Origin: an uncultured Methanobrevibacter sp.
GTDB taxonomy: Archaea > Methanobacteriota > Methanobacteria > Methanobacteriales > Methanobacteriaceae
DNA length: 64,000 nucleotides
Assembly: GCF_902788255.1 (NCBI RefSeq)
Contig: NZ_CADAJR010000003.1
Location: 27,166 to 91,165 of the forward strand
Direction of reading: 5' to 3'
In this document: piece by piece, positions 38,483 to 47,326 of the stretch
Numbering within the stretch: position 1 is the first letter of the stretch
How the letters are laid out: each line of letters starts with the position of its first letter
The notes under the pieces: generated by a model
Told to the model about the DNA's origin: nothing
What the model saw: the letters and a program-made list of their open reading frames with translations, nothing else
The model's database searches: none
Program-made: the position numbers and the translations under genes

Positions 38483-38905
38483 TTATTCACCCTCATCAAT
38501 TTCTATTGTAGTTACTGAAAATCTCTCATCCACTTTAAGTTTTTCTGAGTTTTCACTTTCCAAAGCCTGCATCTTGGCCTTAGGATGAATAAACGGATGA
38601 TTTTCATCTACTTCTTCTTCAACTGTCATTAAATCAACATTATTTTCTCTATCTTCTTTTTTCCAATAAGCATTAGCTATTGCATGTGCTGTAAATGGTG
38701 CCAGAATAAAGTAGATTCCAGCCAAGAGATACTGACCCAAACCAATCATTGCAAGTATACATGCGATATCGAACAATCCTACAATGTGGATTCTTGCATA
38801 TACTGCATTTTTGGTTGTGTTTGGTAATGTTAAAACACCTACTGCCGCAATAATAATGAAGAATGCTGATATCAGAAGAAGGGCTGATTGAATATACTCT
38901 ATCAT
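38483..38905 (-). CDS. ehbC: Energy-converting hydrogenase B subunit C (MnhG-like)
   Basis: 140 residues. The N-terminal 85 contain three helices with [21 protein letters not shown], the MnhG/PhaG signature (LPD.Y.R.H). The remaining 55 are a charged, acidic cytoplasmic tail that ordinary MnhG proteins lack. The ATG overlaps the ehbB stop (ATGA). Confidence 0.92.
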   Translation of the reverse strand: MIEYIQSALLLISAFFIIIAAVGVLTLPNTTKNAVYARIHIVGLFDIACILAMIGLGQYLLAGIYFILAPFTAHAIANAYWKKEDRENNVDLMTVEEEVDENHPFIHPKAKMQALESENSEKLKVDERFSVTTIEIDEGE

Positions 38906-39168
38906 TTATCTTCCCCTCCTAATGTTACAGCGAAAGCAACAGTGCCTACAAAACCAAAGAACATTAAAGCTAAAGATATATCTCTATAAAATTGGATACC
39001 GTATGTGCCTCCAACGATGAGCAATGCAACAGCAAAGGCTGTAACCACTACAGAACTTCCTAAAAGTCCCATGGAAGTGGATTTGTATGCACCTGCTCTT
39101 AAGGCTGCCAGCATCATTATAATTAATGCAATAAGCAAAATATATTTTGAAATAAACAATATATCCAT
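38902..39168 (-). CDS. ehbB: Energy-converting hydrogenase B subunit B (MnhF-like)
   Basis: 88 residues with three helices, MnhF/MrpF-like: the first helix is followed by RAGAYKSTSMGLLGSS, corresponding to the RGPTxxDR region, and the last helix ends FFGFVGTVAFAVTLGG. Membrane component of the antiporter-like module, second gene of the operon. Confidence 0.9.
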   Translation of the reverse strand: MDILFISKYILLIALIIMMLAALRAGAYKSTSMGLLGSSVVVTAFAVALLIVGGTYGIQFYRDISLALMFFGFVGTVAFAVTLGGEDK

Positions 39169-39201
39169 ACTATCTCACTCGATTTTTTATAAAAATGCTA
39201 A

Positions 39202-39516
39202 TTATTCTAACATTTTCTTTATATAAGGTTCAAAAGGAATGATATCCTCTTTTTTTCTTGGAGAAATAGCAGCTACTTTGATAATGTTATTTTCGCTGTC
39301 TAAATCGACAGACAAAGTACCAGGAGTTAATGAAATACTGTTCGCTAAAATTGTCTGGGAAACAGGTCTCTCCAATACTGTTTCAATGTCCACAACTACA
39401 GGATCAATATTTCTCCCCATAATTCCACTAAATGCAACACTAAAGGTTGATTTAATGATTTCTATAATAAGGACTACGAAATAAGCAATTCCGTACCCAA
39501 TTCTAGTCAAAAACAT
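39202..39516 (-). CDS. ehbA: Energy-converting hydrogenase B subunit A (MnhE-like), first gene of the operon
   Basis: 104 residues, MnhE/MrpE-like: one or two N-terminal helices (IAYFVVLIIEIIKSTFSVAF), then a soluble part with the family motif ILANSISLTPGTLSVDLDSENN. It opens the operon of sixteen hydrogenase genes plus the ACT gene. The whole complex uses the membrane ion gradient to drive reduction of low-potential ferredoxin by hydrogen for carbon assimilation, as shown for Ehb in related methanogens. Ribosome site GGAG. Confidence 0.92.
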   Translation of the reverse strand: MFLTRIGYGIAYFVVLIIEIIKSTFSVAFSGIMGRNIDPVVVDIETVLERPVSQTILANSISLTPGTLSVDLDSENNIIKVAAISPRKKEDIIPFEPYIKKMLE

Positions 39517-39809
39517 TAAACAAGCTCCATTTCAATTATATTTAAAAATGTCAAAAAAAATGACATTACATACAGTATTATTTATCATGATTATTCATTA
39601 TAAAGTTATGCTTTTTTAAAAAAATTATTTGAAATCCAAGTTAAACTATACAAAAATTTTTAAAAAAATTGATATGAACAAATTTGTTCACCAAATTTAG
39701 AAAATCCCCCAAAATTACATTTTATTTGGAATTTAGAGAAGTTTTTGCAATATGTAAAATATTATATATTTGAACATACAAATTTAGTCATGCCTAAAAC
39801 GGTGAAAAC
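39517..39809. promoter_or_regulatory. Divergent promoter region, ehb operon (minus) and ACR3-like permease (plus)
   Basis: 293 bases without a gene. It holds the inverted repeat AATGTCA / TGACATT with 7 A between (39547-39567) close to ehbA, the perfect 16-bp palindrome TGAACAAATTTGTTCA (39675-39690), and a TATA box ATTATATATT (39761-39770) about 45 bases before the permease ATG, which has the ribosome site CGGTGA. For ehb a TATA-like TTTATAAT lies near 39598-39605. The palindromes look like repressor sites. Confidence 0.55.
39675..39690. promoter_or_regulatory. Perfect 16-bp palindrome, candidate repressor operator
   Basis: TGAACAAATTTGTTCA equals its own reverse complement. It lies about 70 bases upstream of the permease TATA box and about 160 bases upstream of ehbA, so either unit could be controlled. 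Its size suits a winged-helix dimer such as ArsR-type regulators, but none is encoded in the window. Confidence 0.5.
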
Positions 39810-40775
39810 ATGGAAATGATAGAAAAACTAGAACCTATAATAATCTTTTCAGCAGTCATAATAGGACTCCTGTTCTCAAATATAGACATAATCGCACAAA
39901 ATTCAAGCCATTTGATAAATCTATTCTTATGCCTAATGCTTTTTGGATTATTTTTGGAAGTGGAAATGAATGAATTGAAAAATAGTTTTAAAAATGTCAA
40001 ATTCACCTCAACAAGCCTGATAATCAATTTTCTATGGACACCACTTTTCGGATATTTTCTAGGTTCACTGTTTTTAAAGGGAAATGTGGATGTCCTTGTA
40101 GGGTTTTTCATGCTGATACTGACCCCATGTACAGACTGGTATCTTGTGTTCACCAAAATGGCAAAAGGAGATCTTACATTAAGTCTGTCAATACTTCCAA
40201 TCAACCTGGTGCTTCAGATAATATTGCTGCCAATATATCTGATGATTTTCTTTTCAAGCGGAAATACAATGGACTATTCCCAGCTTGCCTATTCCCTGTT
40301 GATAGTTATCGTAATCCCATTTGTTGCAGCGCAAATCGTCAAATTTATACTAAATGCAGATTTAAAAGAAAAGGCAACAAATCTGTTTACTTCCCTGCAG
40401 ATCTGGTTTTTATCACTTGCAGTATTCTGCATCTTTGCAAGTCCGGGAGAATTGCTTTTCGACAATCTGAATTCCGTATTGACCATATTCATTCCGTTAA
40501 TCCTGTTTTTCATAGCCAACGTAATTATAGATTTGTTATTATCTGAAAAAATCAATTTCACATACTCAGAATATGCAAGTCTAACAATGACAACCCTTGC
40601 ACGCAATTCACCATTAGCCCTTGCAATTGCAATCAATTCATTCCCAGGTCATGAACTGGTGTCAATCGCACTTGTAATCGGACCATTGATTGAACTTCCA
40701 GTGCTGTATATAGTTTCCAAGTTCTGCCTATGGGTTAAGAATTCAGGACTATTTTTCAGCTGCAAAGTGTTTTAA
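39810..40775 (+). CDS. ACR3/bile-acid-symporter-family permease (arsenite-efflux type)
   Basis: 321 residues with ten predicted helices of the BART superfamily. The segment LILTPCTDWYLVFTKMAKGD (Cys 107 in helix 4) corresponds to the conserved Cys-containing motif of ACR3-type arsenite exporters, and TLARNSPLALAIAINSFPG to the helix 9 motif. An organic-anion or other metalloid substrate is also possible; there is no arsR or arsC nearby. It has its own TATA box and a ribosome site. Its stop codon overlaps that of the convergent downstream gene (TTAA at 40772-40775). Confidence 0.8.
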   Translation: MEMIEKLEPIIIFSAVIIGLLFSNIDIIAQNSSHLINLFLCLMLFGLFLEVEMNELKNSFKNVKFTSTSLIINFLWTPLFGYFLGSLFLKGNVDVLVGFFMLILTPCTDWYLVFTKMAKGDLTLSLSILPINLVLQIILLPIYLMIFFSSGNTMDYSQLAYSLLIVIVIPFVAAQIVKFILNADLKEKATNLFTSLQIWFLSLAVFCIFASPGELLFDNLNSVLTIFIPLILFFIANVIIDLLLSEKINFTYSEYASLTMTTLARNSPLALAIAINSFPGHELVSIALVIGPLIELPVLYIVSKFCLWVKNSGLFFSCKVF

Positions 40776-41479
40776 CTGCTTAAAATATAATTTCCAAATA
40801 TTTGAAACAAGATTGGAATATTATAGATAATAGCCACGAAAATCAACAGGAATATCATGCTCAATCCAAAATTCCTGTAAACTTTTTTGGATGATAGGGG
40901 AGCAAAAATCTTAATTCCCGCAGGAGTGAATGAATCCAAAACAATATGGGAAAAGAGGCCCAAAAATAAACTCAAAACGATTTCAATATATGAAATTTCC
41001 ATTACCGGAATGACAAACAATGCAATGAAAAACAATGGAAGAAAAATCATCAGCAGCTTCTTGTTTAAAAAAAGAAAGCTTAAAAGAGCAATCAGAATGG
41101 CCATAAGCAGGTAATGATTATCTATGATTGTTACCGCATCAACCAGCTGTGACGCCCAAATCAATATCAAAGCCACCGCAGAGGTTAATGTCAATACCCC
41201 GAAAATGGAGTGGGTGAAACTTCTGTGCTCTGAAAAATAAAAAGTGACACCTAAAAATACAATGATCAATCCAATATAATAAGGTAATTTGAGGATATAA
41301 AGTGAAATAAACACTATTAATCCTAAAATAATCATCTTATAGACATGATCCTTTTTGAATTTATGATCAAAATCAGGAATATTTGCACCAATGAATGTTA
41401 AAGCAATTGTTAGAGGACTGTGAAAAAACATCAACGAGAGTAAAAATGCAAATATCGAATGACCCTTATAAGACGACAC
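40772..41479 (-). CDS. Membrane-bound metal-dependent hydrolase family protein (YdjM/DUF457-like)
   Basis: 235 residues with about seven helices and the conserved polar positions of the LexA-binding/YdjM family: YKGHSIFAF (His 6), IGANIPDFDHKFKKDH (Asp and His cluster, about 33-48), the central HRSFTHSIFG (about 86-95) and a late HIVLDSFTPAGIKIFAPLS (Asp-x-x-x-x-x-G). These His/Asp residues are thought to bind metal, and the family is linked by some members to phospholipid or LPS-like hydrolysis. Substrate unknown. The stop overlaps the convergent permease gene. Confidence 0.85.
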   Translation of the reverse strand: MSSYKGHSIFAFLLSLMFFHSPLTIALTFIGANIPDFDHKFKKDHVYKMIILGLIVFISLYILKLPYYIGLIIVFLGVTFYFSEHRSFTHSIFGVLTLTSAVALILIWASQLVDAVTIIDNHYLLMAILIALLSFLFLNKKLLMIFLPLFFIALFVIPVMEISYIEIVLSLFLGLFSHIVLDSFTPAGIKIFAPLSSKKVYRNFGLSMIFLLIFVAIIYNIPILFQIFGNYILSS

Positions 41480-41564
41480 CTAATCACCTTAATTAAAAAT
41501 AGGTGTTGAGTATTTAAAAGATTAACCAGAGAGCATTTGGTAATCAAAAAAAATAGAAAAAAAT

Positions 41565-41584
41565 ATAGGAATAAAAATTCCTAT
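41565..41584 (-). terminator. Terminator of the second adhesin locus
   Basis: ATAGGAAT-AAAA-ATTCCTAT, perfect 8-bp stem overlapping the TAG stop of the adhesin tail. On the minus strand it is followed by runs of T. Confidence 0.75.
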
Positions 41585-42162
41585 TTGATTTTAATTTTAA
41601 CAGTTTTAGTTACTTTGTTGTAATATTTGTTTCCTTTAAACCTGATAACCGCTTTAAAAGTACCTTTTTTAGTTAATTTTTTAATTTTAAATGTGGCTTT
41701 ACCTTTGGAATTGGTTTTGGCACTAAAGGTTTTGCCTTTGATTTTTAAGGTAACTCTCATCTTTTTAATTGCCTTGCCTTTACTGTTTTTCAGGGCCATC
41801 ATATATTTTTTAGTCTTTTTTGACTTCTTGAATGTCTTCTTTTTGGCAGCTATTTTGGTTTTTTCTTTTTTGAGTGTTATTTTAACGGTACTGCTAACAG
41901 AGTTATAATTTCCATTTCCACCAAATTTGACAACAAGATTTTTCTTTCCTGCCTTAGCAGTTTTTAGTGCTTTGGCAGTCAAACTGATAGTTGCAACACC
42001 TTTGGAGTTTGTGGTTGCAGAACCTATAGATTTACCATTTAAAGTGAAAGTAACTTTTAAACCTCTTAACAATTTACCATTAATATCTTTTAGAGTAATG
42101 CTATACTTTCCACAATAATTGATAACGTATGATTTAGCAGAAGCTATGATTTTTACATTATT
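41581..42162 (-). pseudogene. Detached C-terminal part of the second adhesin (frameshifted tail)
   Basis: The open frame begins right after a TAA at 42163-42165 and reads NVKIIASAKSY, YCGKYSITLKDINGKLLRG and VTFTLNGKSIG, then a strongly basic module (KKTFKKSKKTKKY, MRVTLKIKGKTFSAKTNSKG) to the TAG at 41581. This is the Ig-like plus basic ending found at the C-terminus of the giant adhesin in this window. There is no start codon or ribosome site before the junction; a TTG at 42070-42072 is the only nearby initiator. One inserted A near 42157-42162 would fuse it to the upstream ORF as ...ISKI-NVKIIA..., so I read it as the cut-off tail of that gene. Confidence 0.8.
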
Positions 42163-44522
42163 TTAGATATCTGAAATTTGACTTCCTTACTTAAAGCGAC
42201 ATAACCCTCAGAGATTAATGTAACATTTGCACCATAACTTCCGGCATTCAAACCAGAAATAGCAATTGTTGCAGTTCCATTTGAAACTTCGGCAGAATAT
42301 GTTTTTCCATTAATTACAATAGCCGCAGTACCATTTCTTAAAGGTGTAGTGCCATCCTCTCCGGTCACATTTACAGTGATTCTAACAGTTCCCCCATAAT
42401 TGGCATTTTCAACTTTCACAATCTTAATGATAGCAAGATATTTAAGTTTTGCATCACCGATTAAAACTATATCGTCACTTCCATCTGTTGCAGAATTATC
42501 TTTGAAACTTATGTATGCAACAGTTAAATCACCTGAAGTACTTATTGCACCTGCAGTACTCGCATGATTGCCTGTGAAGTTGGTATTGTTGATTGTTCCA
42601 CCATTAAGTGATATTGCTCCTGCACTTTCACTGGCATTGTTGTTTGTGAATGTGGATTCGTCCACTGTTCCATTGTTTTTAAAGAATACTGCACCACCAT
42701 TTTTAGCAATGTTGTTTTCAAATGTTGAATTGTTGATTTCCCCAGTTAAAATCCAAACAGCTCCGCCGTTGTTAGTTGCATGATTATCATAGAATTTGGA
42801 GTTTAAAACTGATCCTGCATCTTCAATGTCAATAGCTCCACCATTATTGGTTGCCTTATTGTTTTTAAATGTGGAACTGATGGAAATGATTGCAGGTCCA
42901 TATATTGCACCACCTTTTTCACTTGCAGAATTATTTTCAAAAATTGAATTAATAACTTCTCCACCAGAGATAAAAAACTCAATTGCGCCACCATGTCTTG
43001 CACTGTTATTTACAAATATTGAATTGTTAACGCTACCGGTAACATAGAACTGAATTGCACCACCTGCTTGATAAGCAGAGTTATTAGTGAAATTACAGTA
43101 ATCGACACTGACATTATTGGCAGAATATATTGCTCCGGCATTTCCGGATTTTGAAGTGTTATTTACAAATAGAGAATTTAAGATTTTACCATTGCCATCA
43201 ACGTCCACTGCACCACCACCATACTGTTTCGCCTGATTATTATAGAATTTACAGTTATCCATAGTTCCATTATTGGAAAATTCAATAGCTCCTCCATTAT
43301 CTGCCTGGTTATCAACAAATAGAGAATTGTTTACAATACCATTGTTTTCAAAGAATAATGCCCCGCCGCTTAGCACAGCAGAATTGTTTTTAAATACCAA
43401 GCCATTGACAGCAGCATCATTTACAAAGTACAATGCCCCACCGGCCCATGCCTTATTATTTGTGAAATTACAATTATCCAAATCAATATTGGATTGACAA
43501 AGTATTGCTCCACCATCCTCTCCAGCACAATTGCCATCAAATAATGAATTTGAGATATTAACTTCAGTATATTCAGCCATATAAACCGCACCAGCATATT
43601 CCGCTGCATTGTTGTTTTCAAAGAGAGTAGTTTTAATAGTTAAAATTTGACCTTCACTACATAGTGCTCCCCCCGTATAAGCAATGTTGTTGATGAATTT
43701 AGAGGTTGTAACTATCCCATTGAAGAGAATATATGTCGCTCCACCATTGTTTGCGGAATTATTGATGAATTTAGAGTCACTAATTGAAACATTACCTCCA
43801 AAAATGGCTCCACCCTCATAATTAACGAAATTATTTTTAAAATTACAATCAATTATAGTAGCATTATCCAAAAAGTATATAGCCCCACCTTCATCAGCAC
43901 TGTTGCTTGTGAAGTTTGAACCGGTTATTGTTCCCTTACTGAAATATACGGCTCCCCCTTTTTTAGCATTGTTATTTTCAAATGAAGAATCTATTAAATC
44001 CAGTTCATATGCATATATCGCTCCACCATTAGCCTGCACCCTATTATTCTCAAAGGTACAGTTATCTATCACACCATCGTTTTGAAAATACAATGCAGAA
44101 TAAGATTGGCTGTCTTCAGCATAAGTATTGATAATCCGGAGATTTTTAACTGTTATATTATCTCCTGAAAATCTGAATAATGTTGCAACCTCAGATCCGT
44201 CAATAGTATGACCCTGACCGTCAAGGACATAATCACTTTTTTCCACTTCAATCCCATTAATTACCTCACTGTCGGATTCCCCAATATACTTGTAGTCCTT
44301 TTCCAGTTTCAATTCATTTCCAGATTCGGCAATTTTAGTTTTTAATTCCGTAAAACTTCCTGAATCCTCATTATCAACAGTCAATATTTCCGGGTCTTGT
44401 CCAAAATCATCAACTGCAAGATCAGTCTGATTTTCTTCGGCACTTACACAGCTCAAACCAAGAAAAACCAAAACGAATAATACAGTAAAAATAATTTTTA
44501 CTTTAATAAATATTTCTCCCAT
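42153..44522 (-). CDS. Adhesin-like surface protein, beta-helix type, prematurely terminated
   Basis: 789 residues: a signal peptide ending SCVSAEE, an acidic linker, then a parallel beta-helix (about 80-690) of some 25 repeats with FxNNxAxxGGAIY/F motifs. One Ig-like domain follows (about 700-789, ANYGGTVRITVNVTGEDG ... ISKIM). The protein stops at TAA 42153-42155, and the expected second Ig-like and basic wall-interaction module continues in another frame (41581-42162). Without that tail it may be released instead of retained at the surface. The ATG at 44520-44522 is part of the ribosome-site-like ATGGGAG; an ATT AAA 8 bases after GGGAG (44505-44507) is an alternative start giving MKVKIIFTVLF. 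Confidence 0.88.
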   Translation of the reverse strand: MGEIFIKVKIIFTVLFVLVFLGLSCVSAEENQTDLAVDDFGQDPEILTVDNEDSGSFTELKTKIAESGNELKLEKDYKYIGESDSEVINGIEVEKSDYVLDGQGHTIDGSEVATLFRFSGDNITVKNLRIINTYAEDSQSYSALYFQNDGVIDNCTFENNRVQANGGAIYAYELDLIDSSFENNNAKKGGAVYFSKGTITGSNFTSNSADEGGAIYFLDNATIIDCNFKNNFVNYEGGAIFGGNVSISDSKFINNSANNGGATYILFNGIVTTSKFINNIAYTGGALCSEGQILTIKTTLFENNNAAEYAGAVYMAEYTEVNISNSLFDGNCAGEDGGAILCQSNIDLDNCNFTNNKAWAGGALYFVNDAAVNGLVFKNNSAVLSGGALFFENNGIVNNSLFVDNQADNGGAIEFSNNGTMDNCKFYNNQAKQYGGGAVDVDGNGKILNSLFVNNTSKSGNAGAIYSANNVSVDYCNFTNNSAYQAGGAIQFYVTGSVNNSIFVNNSARHGGAIEFFISGGEVINSIFENNSASEKGGAIYGPAIISISSTFKNNKATNNGGAIDIEDAGSVLNSKFYDNHATNNGGAVWILTGEINNSTFENNIAKNGGAVFFKNNGTVDESTFTNNNASESAGAISLNGGTINNTNFTGNHASTAGAISTSGDLTVAYISFKDNSATDGSDDIVLIGDAKLKYLAIIKIVKVENANYGGTVRITVNVTGEDGTTPLRNGTAAIVINGKTYSAEVSNGTATIAISGLNAGSYGANVTLISEGYVALSKEVKFQISKIM

Positions 44523-44607
44523 ATATTTAATATAATGTTATTTTATTCAAAATATTATATAAAATTTATATGACTTTTTAAAAAGGAGGAAATAAAAAAA
44601 AGATAAT

Positions 44608-45348
44608 TTAAACACCAAAATAAGTCAAAAAGCTCATCATCTGGGCAAATGATTTGTCAACCGCCCCTTCACCGACACTTGCAAATGGGGATAAAACTTC
44701 GCATGTAATTGCAGGTATCCCATTCAAATTACAGACATCCTCAACGGCACCCTTATATGATGAACCTGCATAGTCATATGCAATAACATCAGATCCCACA
44801 TCCCTTGAAATGTAGGTAGCAATCAGAAAGCTTTCGGGTGTTGGGGATTTTGATGAAAATACACTTTCAATGCCGGGATTTGAATTATATGCTGTGGAAT
44901 GGAAATCCCCCACAAAGTTAATGCCCAACTCATCAACGGCACCGACTATGAGATTGCTGACGGAATTTGCAATGTGTGCTGAACGGTTCAGATCCATTGC
45001 ATTCAATGTTCTTTCATTGTTCATTGAAGCCTTTGGAGCTGCAAAGGGAATGAAATATATAGTATGGTTTAATTTCTTATCCAAGAATTGATTCAGAAGT
45101 CTGACATTGGCCAGTTGAGGACCCAGTTCATTGCCATGAATTCCTGAGAGAACCAAAATCCTGTTTCCTCCGTTTCCCAATTTGAATATGGGAGTTCCAT
45201 AAACACATTTTTCCAGCAAAAATTGAGTGAACCTGTTCAATTCCATATTGTTCAAAAGGTGCTTGTTTCGTGAAATGTATCCTCCGGAAATATCTGAGAC
45301 GTAAGCCATTTCAAGATTACCAAATTCCTCAATTTTTCTAAAATGCAT
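44608..45348 (-). CDS. Zinc-dependent deacylase/carboxypeptidase of the M14 (AstE/AspA-like) family
   Basis: 246 residues with the zinc-binding pair His 71/Glu 74 (GIHGNELGP) and third ligand His 150 (GDFHS). AMDLNR (about 118-122) provides the substrate-binding Arg of the succinylglutamate desuccinylase/aspartoacylase family. The late CEVLSPFA region holds a possible general base Glu. The substrate is not evident; related archaeal proteins are annotated only as predicted deacylases. It is divergent from the helicase gene across 38 bases that must hold both promoters. Confidence 0.82.
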   Translation of the reverse strand: MHFRKIEEFGNLEMAYVSDISGGYISRNKHLLNNMELNRFTQFLLEKCVYGTPIFKLGNGGNRILVLSGIHGNELGPQLANVRLLNQFLDKKLNHTIYFIPFAAPKASMNNERTLNAMDLNRSAHIANSVSNLIVGAVDELGINFVGDFHSTAYNSNPGIESVFSSKSPTPESFLIATYISRDVGSDVIAYDYAGSSYKGAVEDVCNLNGIPAITCEVLSPFASVGEGAVDKSFAQMMSFLTYFGV

Positions 45349-45386
45349 AATTAAATATACTGTAAAACTCTTATTTAAAAATAAGT

Positions 45387-47315
45387 ATGAAAATGAAGAA
45401 ATTTATTAAAAATCTAATTACTCTCATCAATTATGAAAGAGATGCCGAAATCGATTTGATGACCCGTGAAATCAGTACAATGTCCGGTCAGAAAAGAGAG
45501 GAACTCGGAAGGGCCGTCAACAAGGTCAAAGGTAAAAGTCTGGGAAAGGAACTGGGAATGCAGATTGTCCAGTTTGGAATGTCAGAAACCATTGATACCG
45601 AAATATCCGTTGGAGACATGGTTCTGGTAAGTACAGACAATCCACTTAGAAGTGACCTGACAGGTACCGTAACCGAAAAGGGTGCCCGATTCATCAAGGT
45701 TGCATTTGACAAGCGAGTGCCGAAATGGGCAATCAAGAAAAAAACCAGACTTGATTTGTATGCTAATGACATCACATTCAGAAGAATGGAAGACAATCTG
45801 AAACATTTGAGCCTGAAGGGTAAAAATGCCCTGGAATATATTTTAAACGAAAGGGATCCAAAAAAGAACAGGGACACACCATATATCAGCTACATTGACG
45901 AAAACCTCAATGAATCCCAGAAATCAGCAATTGAAAATAGTCTTTCATGTGAAAACTTCTTTTTGATACATGGACCATTCGGAACCGGAAAGACAAGAAC
46001 ACTGGTTGAGTTGATTTCACAGGAAACCCGTCAGGGCCATAAGGTTTTGGCCACAGCCGAAAGTAATGCAGCCGTGGACAACATCCTGGAACGTTTAATG
46101 GACAACAAAAAACTGAATCTGACAAGGCTCGGCCATCCTCAGAGGGTTTCAAAGCACAACATTACTCAAACTTTGGCATACAAGGTTGAAAACCACAAAC
46201 TTAACAAGAAAATCAAAAAGATTCACAAAAAAATCGACAACATGATTGAAAAGCGCAAAGTCCACACAAAACCAACTCCCCAGTACCGTCGTGGACTTGG
46301 AGACTATGATATTCTTCATTTTGCATCAAAGGGCAAGGGAACACGCGGAGTCAGTGCGGACAAGATAAAGTCAATGGCGAAATGGATTGAAATAAACCAG
46401 GAAATTGATGAGGCACATGACGAGATCAAACGCATTGAAAACAGGATGATAAAGGACATCATCGATTCAAGTGACGTCATTCTTGCAACCAACTCATCAG
46501 CGGCACTGGAATCCATTGCAAGAGTGAAATTTGACGTTGCAATTATCGATGAAGCTTCACAGGCCACAATCCCAAGCGTTTTAATTCCGATTGCCAAGGC
46601 ACACAGATTCATCCTTGCAGGAGACCACAAGCAGCTTCCGCCAACTATAATAAGTGACAAGGCAGGAGAGCTTGAAAAAACTCTGTTTGAGGAATTGATT
46701 AGAAAATATCCCCACAAATCCCAACTGCTGAACGTCCAGTACCGTATGAACAACCTGCTGATGAAGTTTCCAAATCAGGAGTTTTACAACAACGGATTGA
46801 AAAGTGATGCAAGCGTTGATGACATAAACATCAATGATATCCTGGATTCAACTCAAAAAGAGGAAGCTTTACTTTTTATTGACACTTCAAATGTCGACAT
46901 TGAAGGTGAAACTCATCTTAAAGATTCAAAATCAATTGTCAACCATATCGAAGCTGAAATCAGCTCAAACATTGTCAATGATTATCTCAACATCGGCGTT
47001 GAAGAGGAAGACATTGGAATAATAAGTCCCTATGCAGACCAGGTAAAGGTCATCCAGGACATGACCCCCGTTGAGGTCAAGACAGTTGACGGATTTCAGG
47101 GAAGGGAAAAGGAGATCATTATTATTTCTACCGTTAGAAGTAATGACAATGGCAATATTGGTTTTTTAAAGGATTTAAGAAGATTGAATGTTGCAATAAC
47201 ACGTGCCAAACGTAAACTTATTATAATAGGCAATAAAAATACCTTAAAAACAAATCCAACATATGACAGACTGATAAAGTTCTGTGAAGAAAAAGGTGTA
47301 CTGGTTAAAATTTAG
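45387..47315 (+). CDS. Superfamily 1 UPF1-like (SMUBP2/IGHMBP2-type) helicase
   Basis: ATP-dependent DNA or RNA helicase of 642 residues. The N-terminal part (about 75-150) forms a beta-barrel-like domain (SVGDMVLVSTDNP), as in UPF1/IGHMBP2 relatives. Motif I GPFGTGKT is near 196-203, motif II DEASQ near 389, motif III GDHKQLPP near 412, motif IV QYRMN, motif V TVDGFQGREKEIIIIS near 566 and motif VI NVAITRAKRKLIIIG near 610. A coiled-coil insertion (about 265-310) follows motif Ia, like the stalk in this family. Its TAG stop lies inside the TTTAGGTATACCTAAA palindrome that opens the next intergenic region. Confidence 0.92.
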   Translation: MKMKKFIKNLITLINYERDAEIDLMTREISTMSGQKREELGRAVNKVKGKSLGKELGMQIVQFGMSETIDTEISVGDMVLVSTDNPLRSDLTGTVTEKGARFIKVAFDKRVPKWAIKKKTRLDLYANDITFRRMEDNLKHLSLKGKNALEYILNERDPKKNRDTPYISYIDENLNESQKSAIENSLSCENFFLIHGPFGTGKTRTLVELISQETRQGHKVLATAESNAAVDNILERLMDNKKLNLTRLGHPQRVSKHNITQTLAYKVENHKLNKKIKKIHKKIDNMIEKRKVHTKPTPQYRRGLGDYDILHFASKGKGTRGVSADKIKSMAKWIEINQEIDEAHDEIKRIENRMIKDIIDSSDVILATNSSAALESIARVKFDVAIIDEASQATIPSVLIPIAKAHRFILAGDHKQLPPTIISDKAGELEKTLFEELIRKYPHKSQLLNVQYRMNNLLMKFPNQEFYNNGLKSDASVDDININDILDSTQKEEALLFIDTSNVDIEGETHLKDSKSIVNHIEAEISSNIVNDYLNIGVEEEDIGIISPYADQVKVIQDMTPVEVKTVDGFQGREKEIIIISTVRSNDNGNIGFLKDLRRLNVAITRAKRKLIIIGNKNTLKTNPTYDRLIKFCEEKGVLVKI

Positions 47316-47326
47316 GTATACCTAAA
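47311..47326. promoter_or_regulatory. 16-bp palindrome resembling a DtxR/IdeR-type iron box
   Basis: TTTAGGTATACCTAAA is a perfect palindrome ending 1 base before the TATA-like TTTTATATA (47328-47336), the position of the archaeal BRE. Binding there would block transcription. The TTAGGT...ACCTAA layout resembles operators of DtxR/MntR-family metal-dependent repressors; this comparison is from memory of consensus sequences. Confidence 0.5.
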
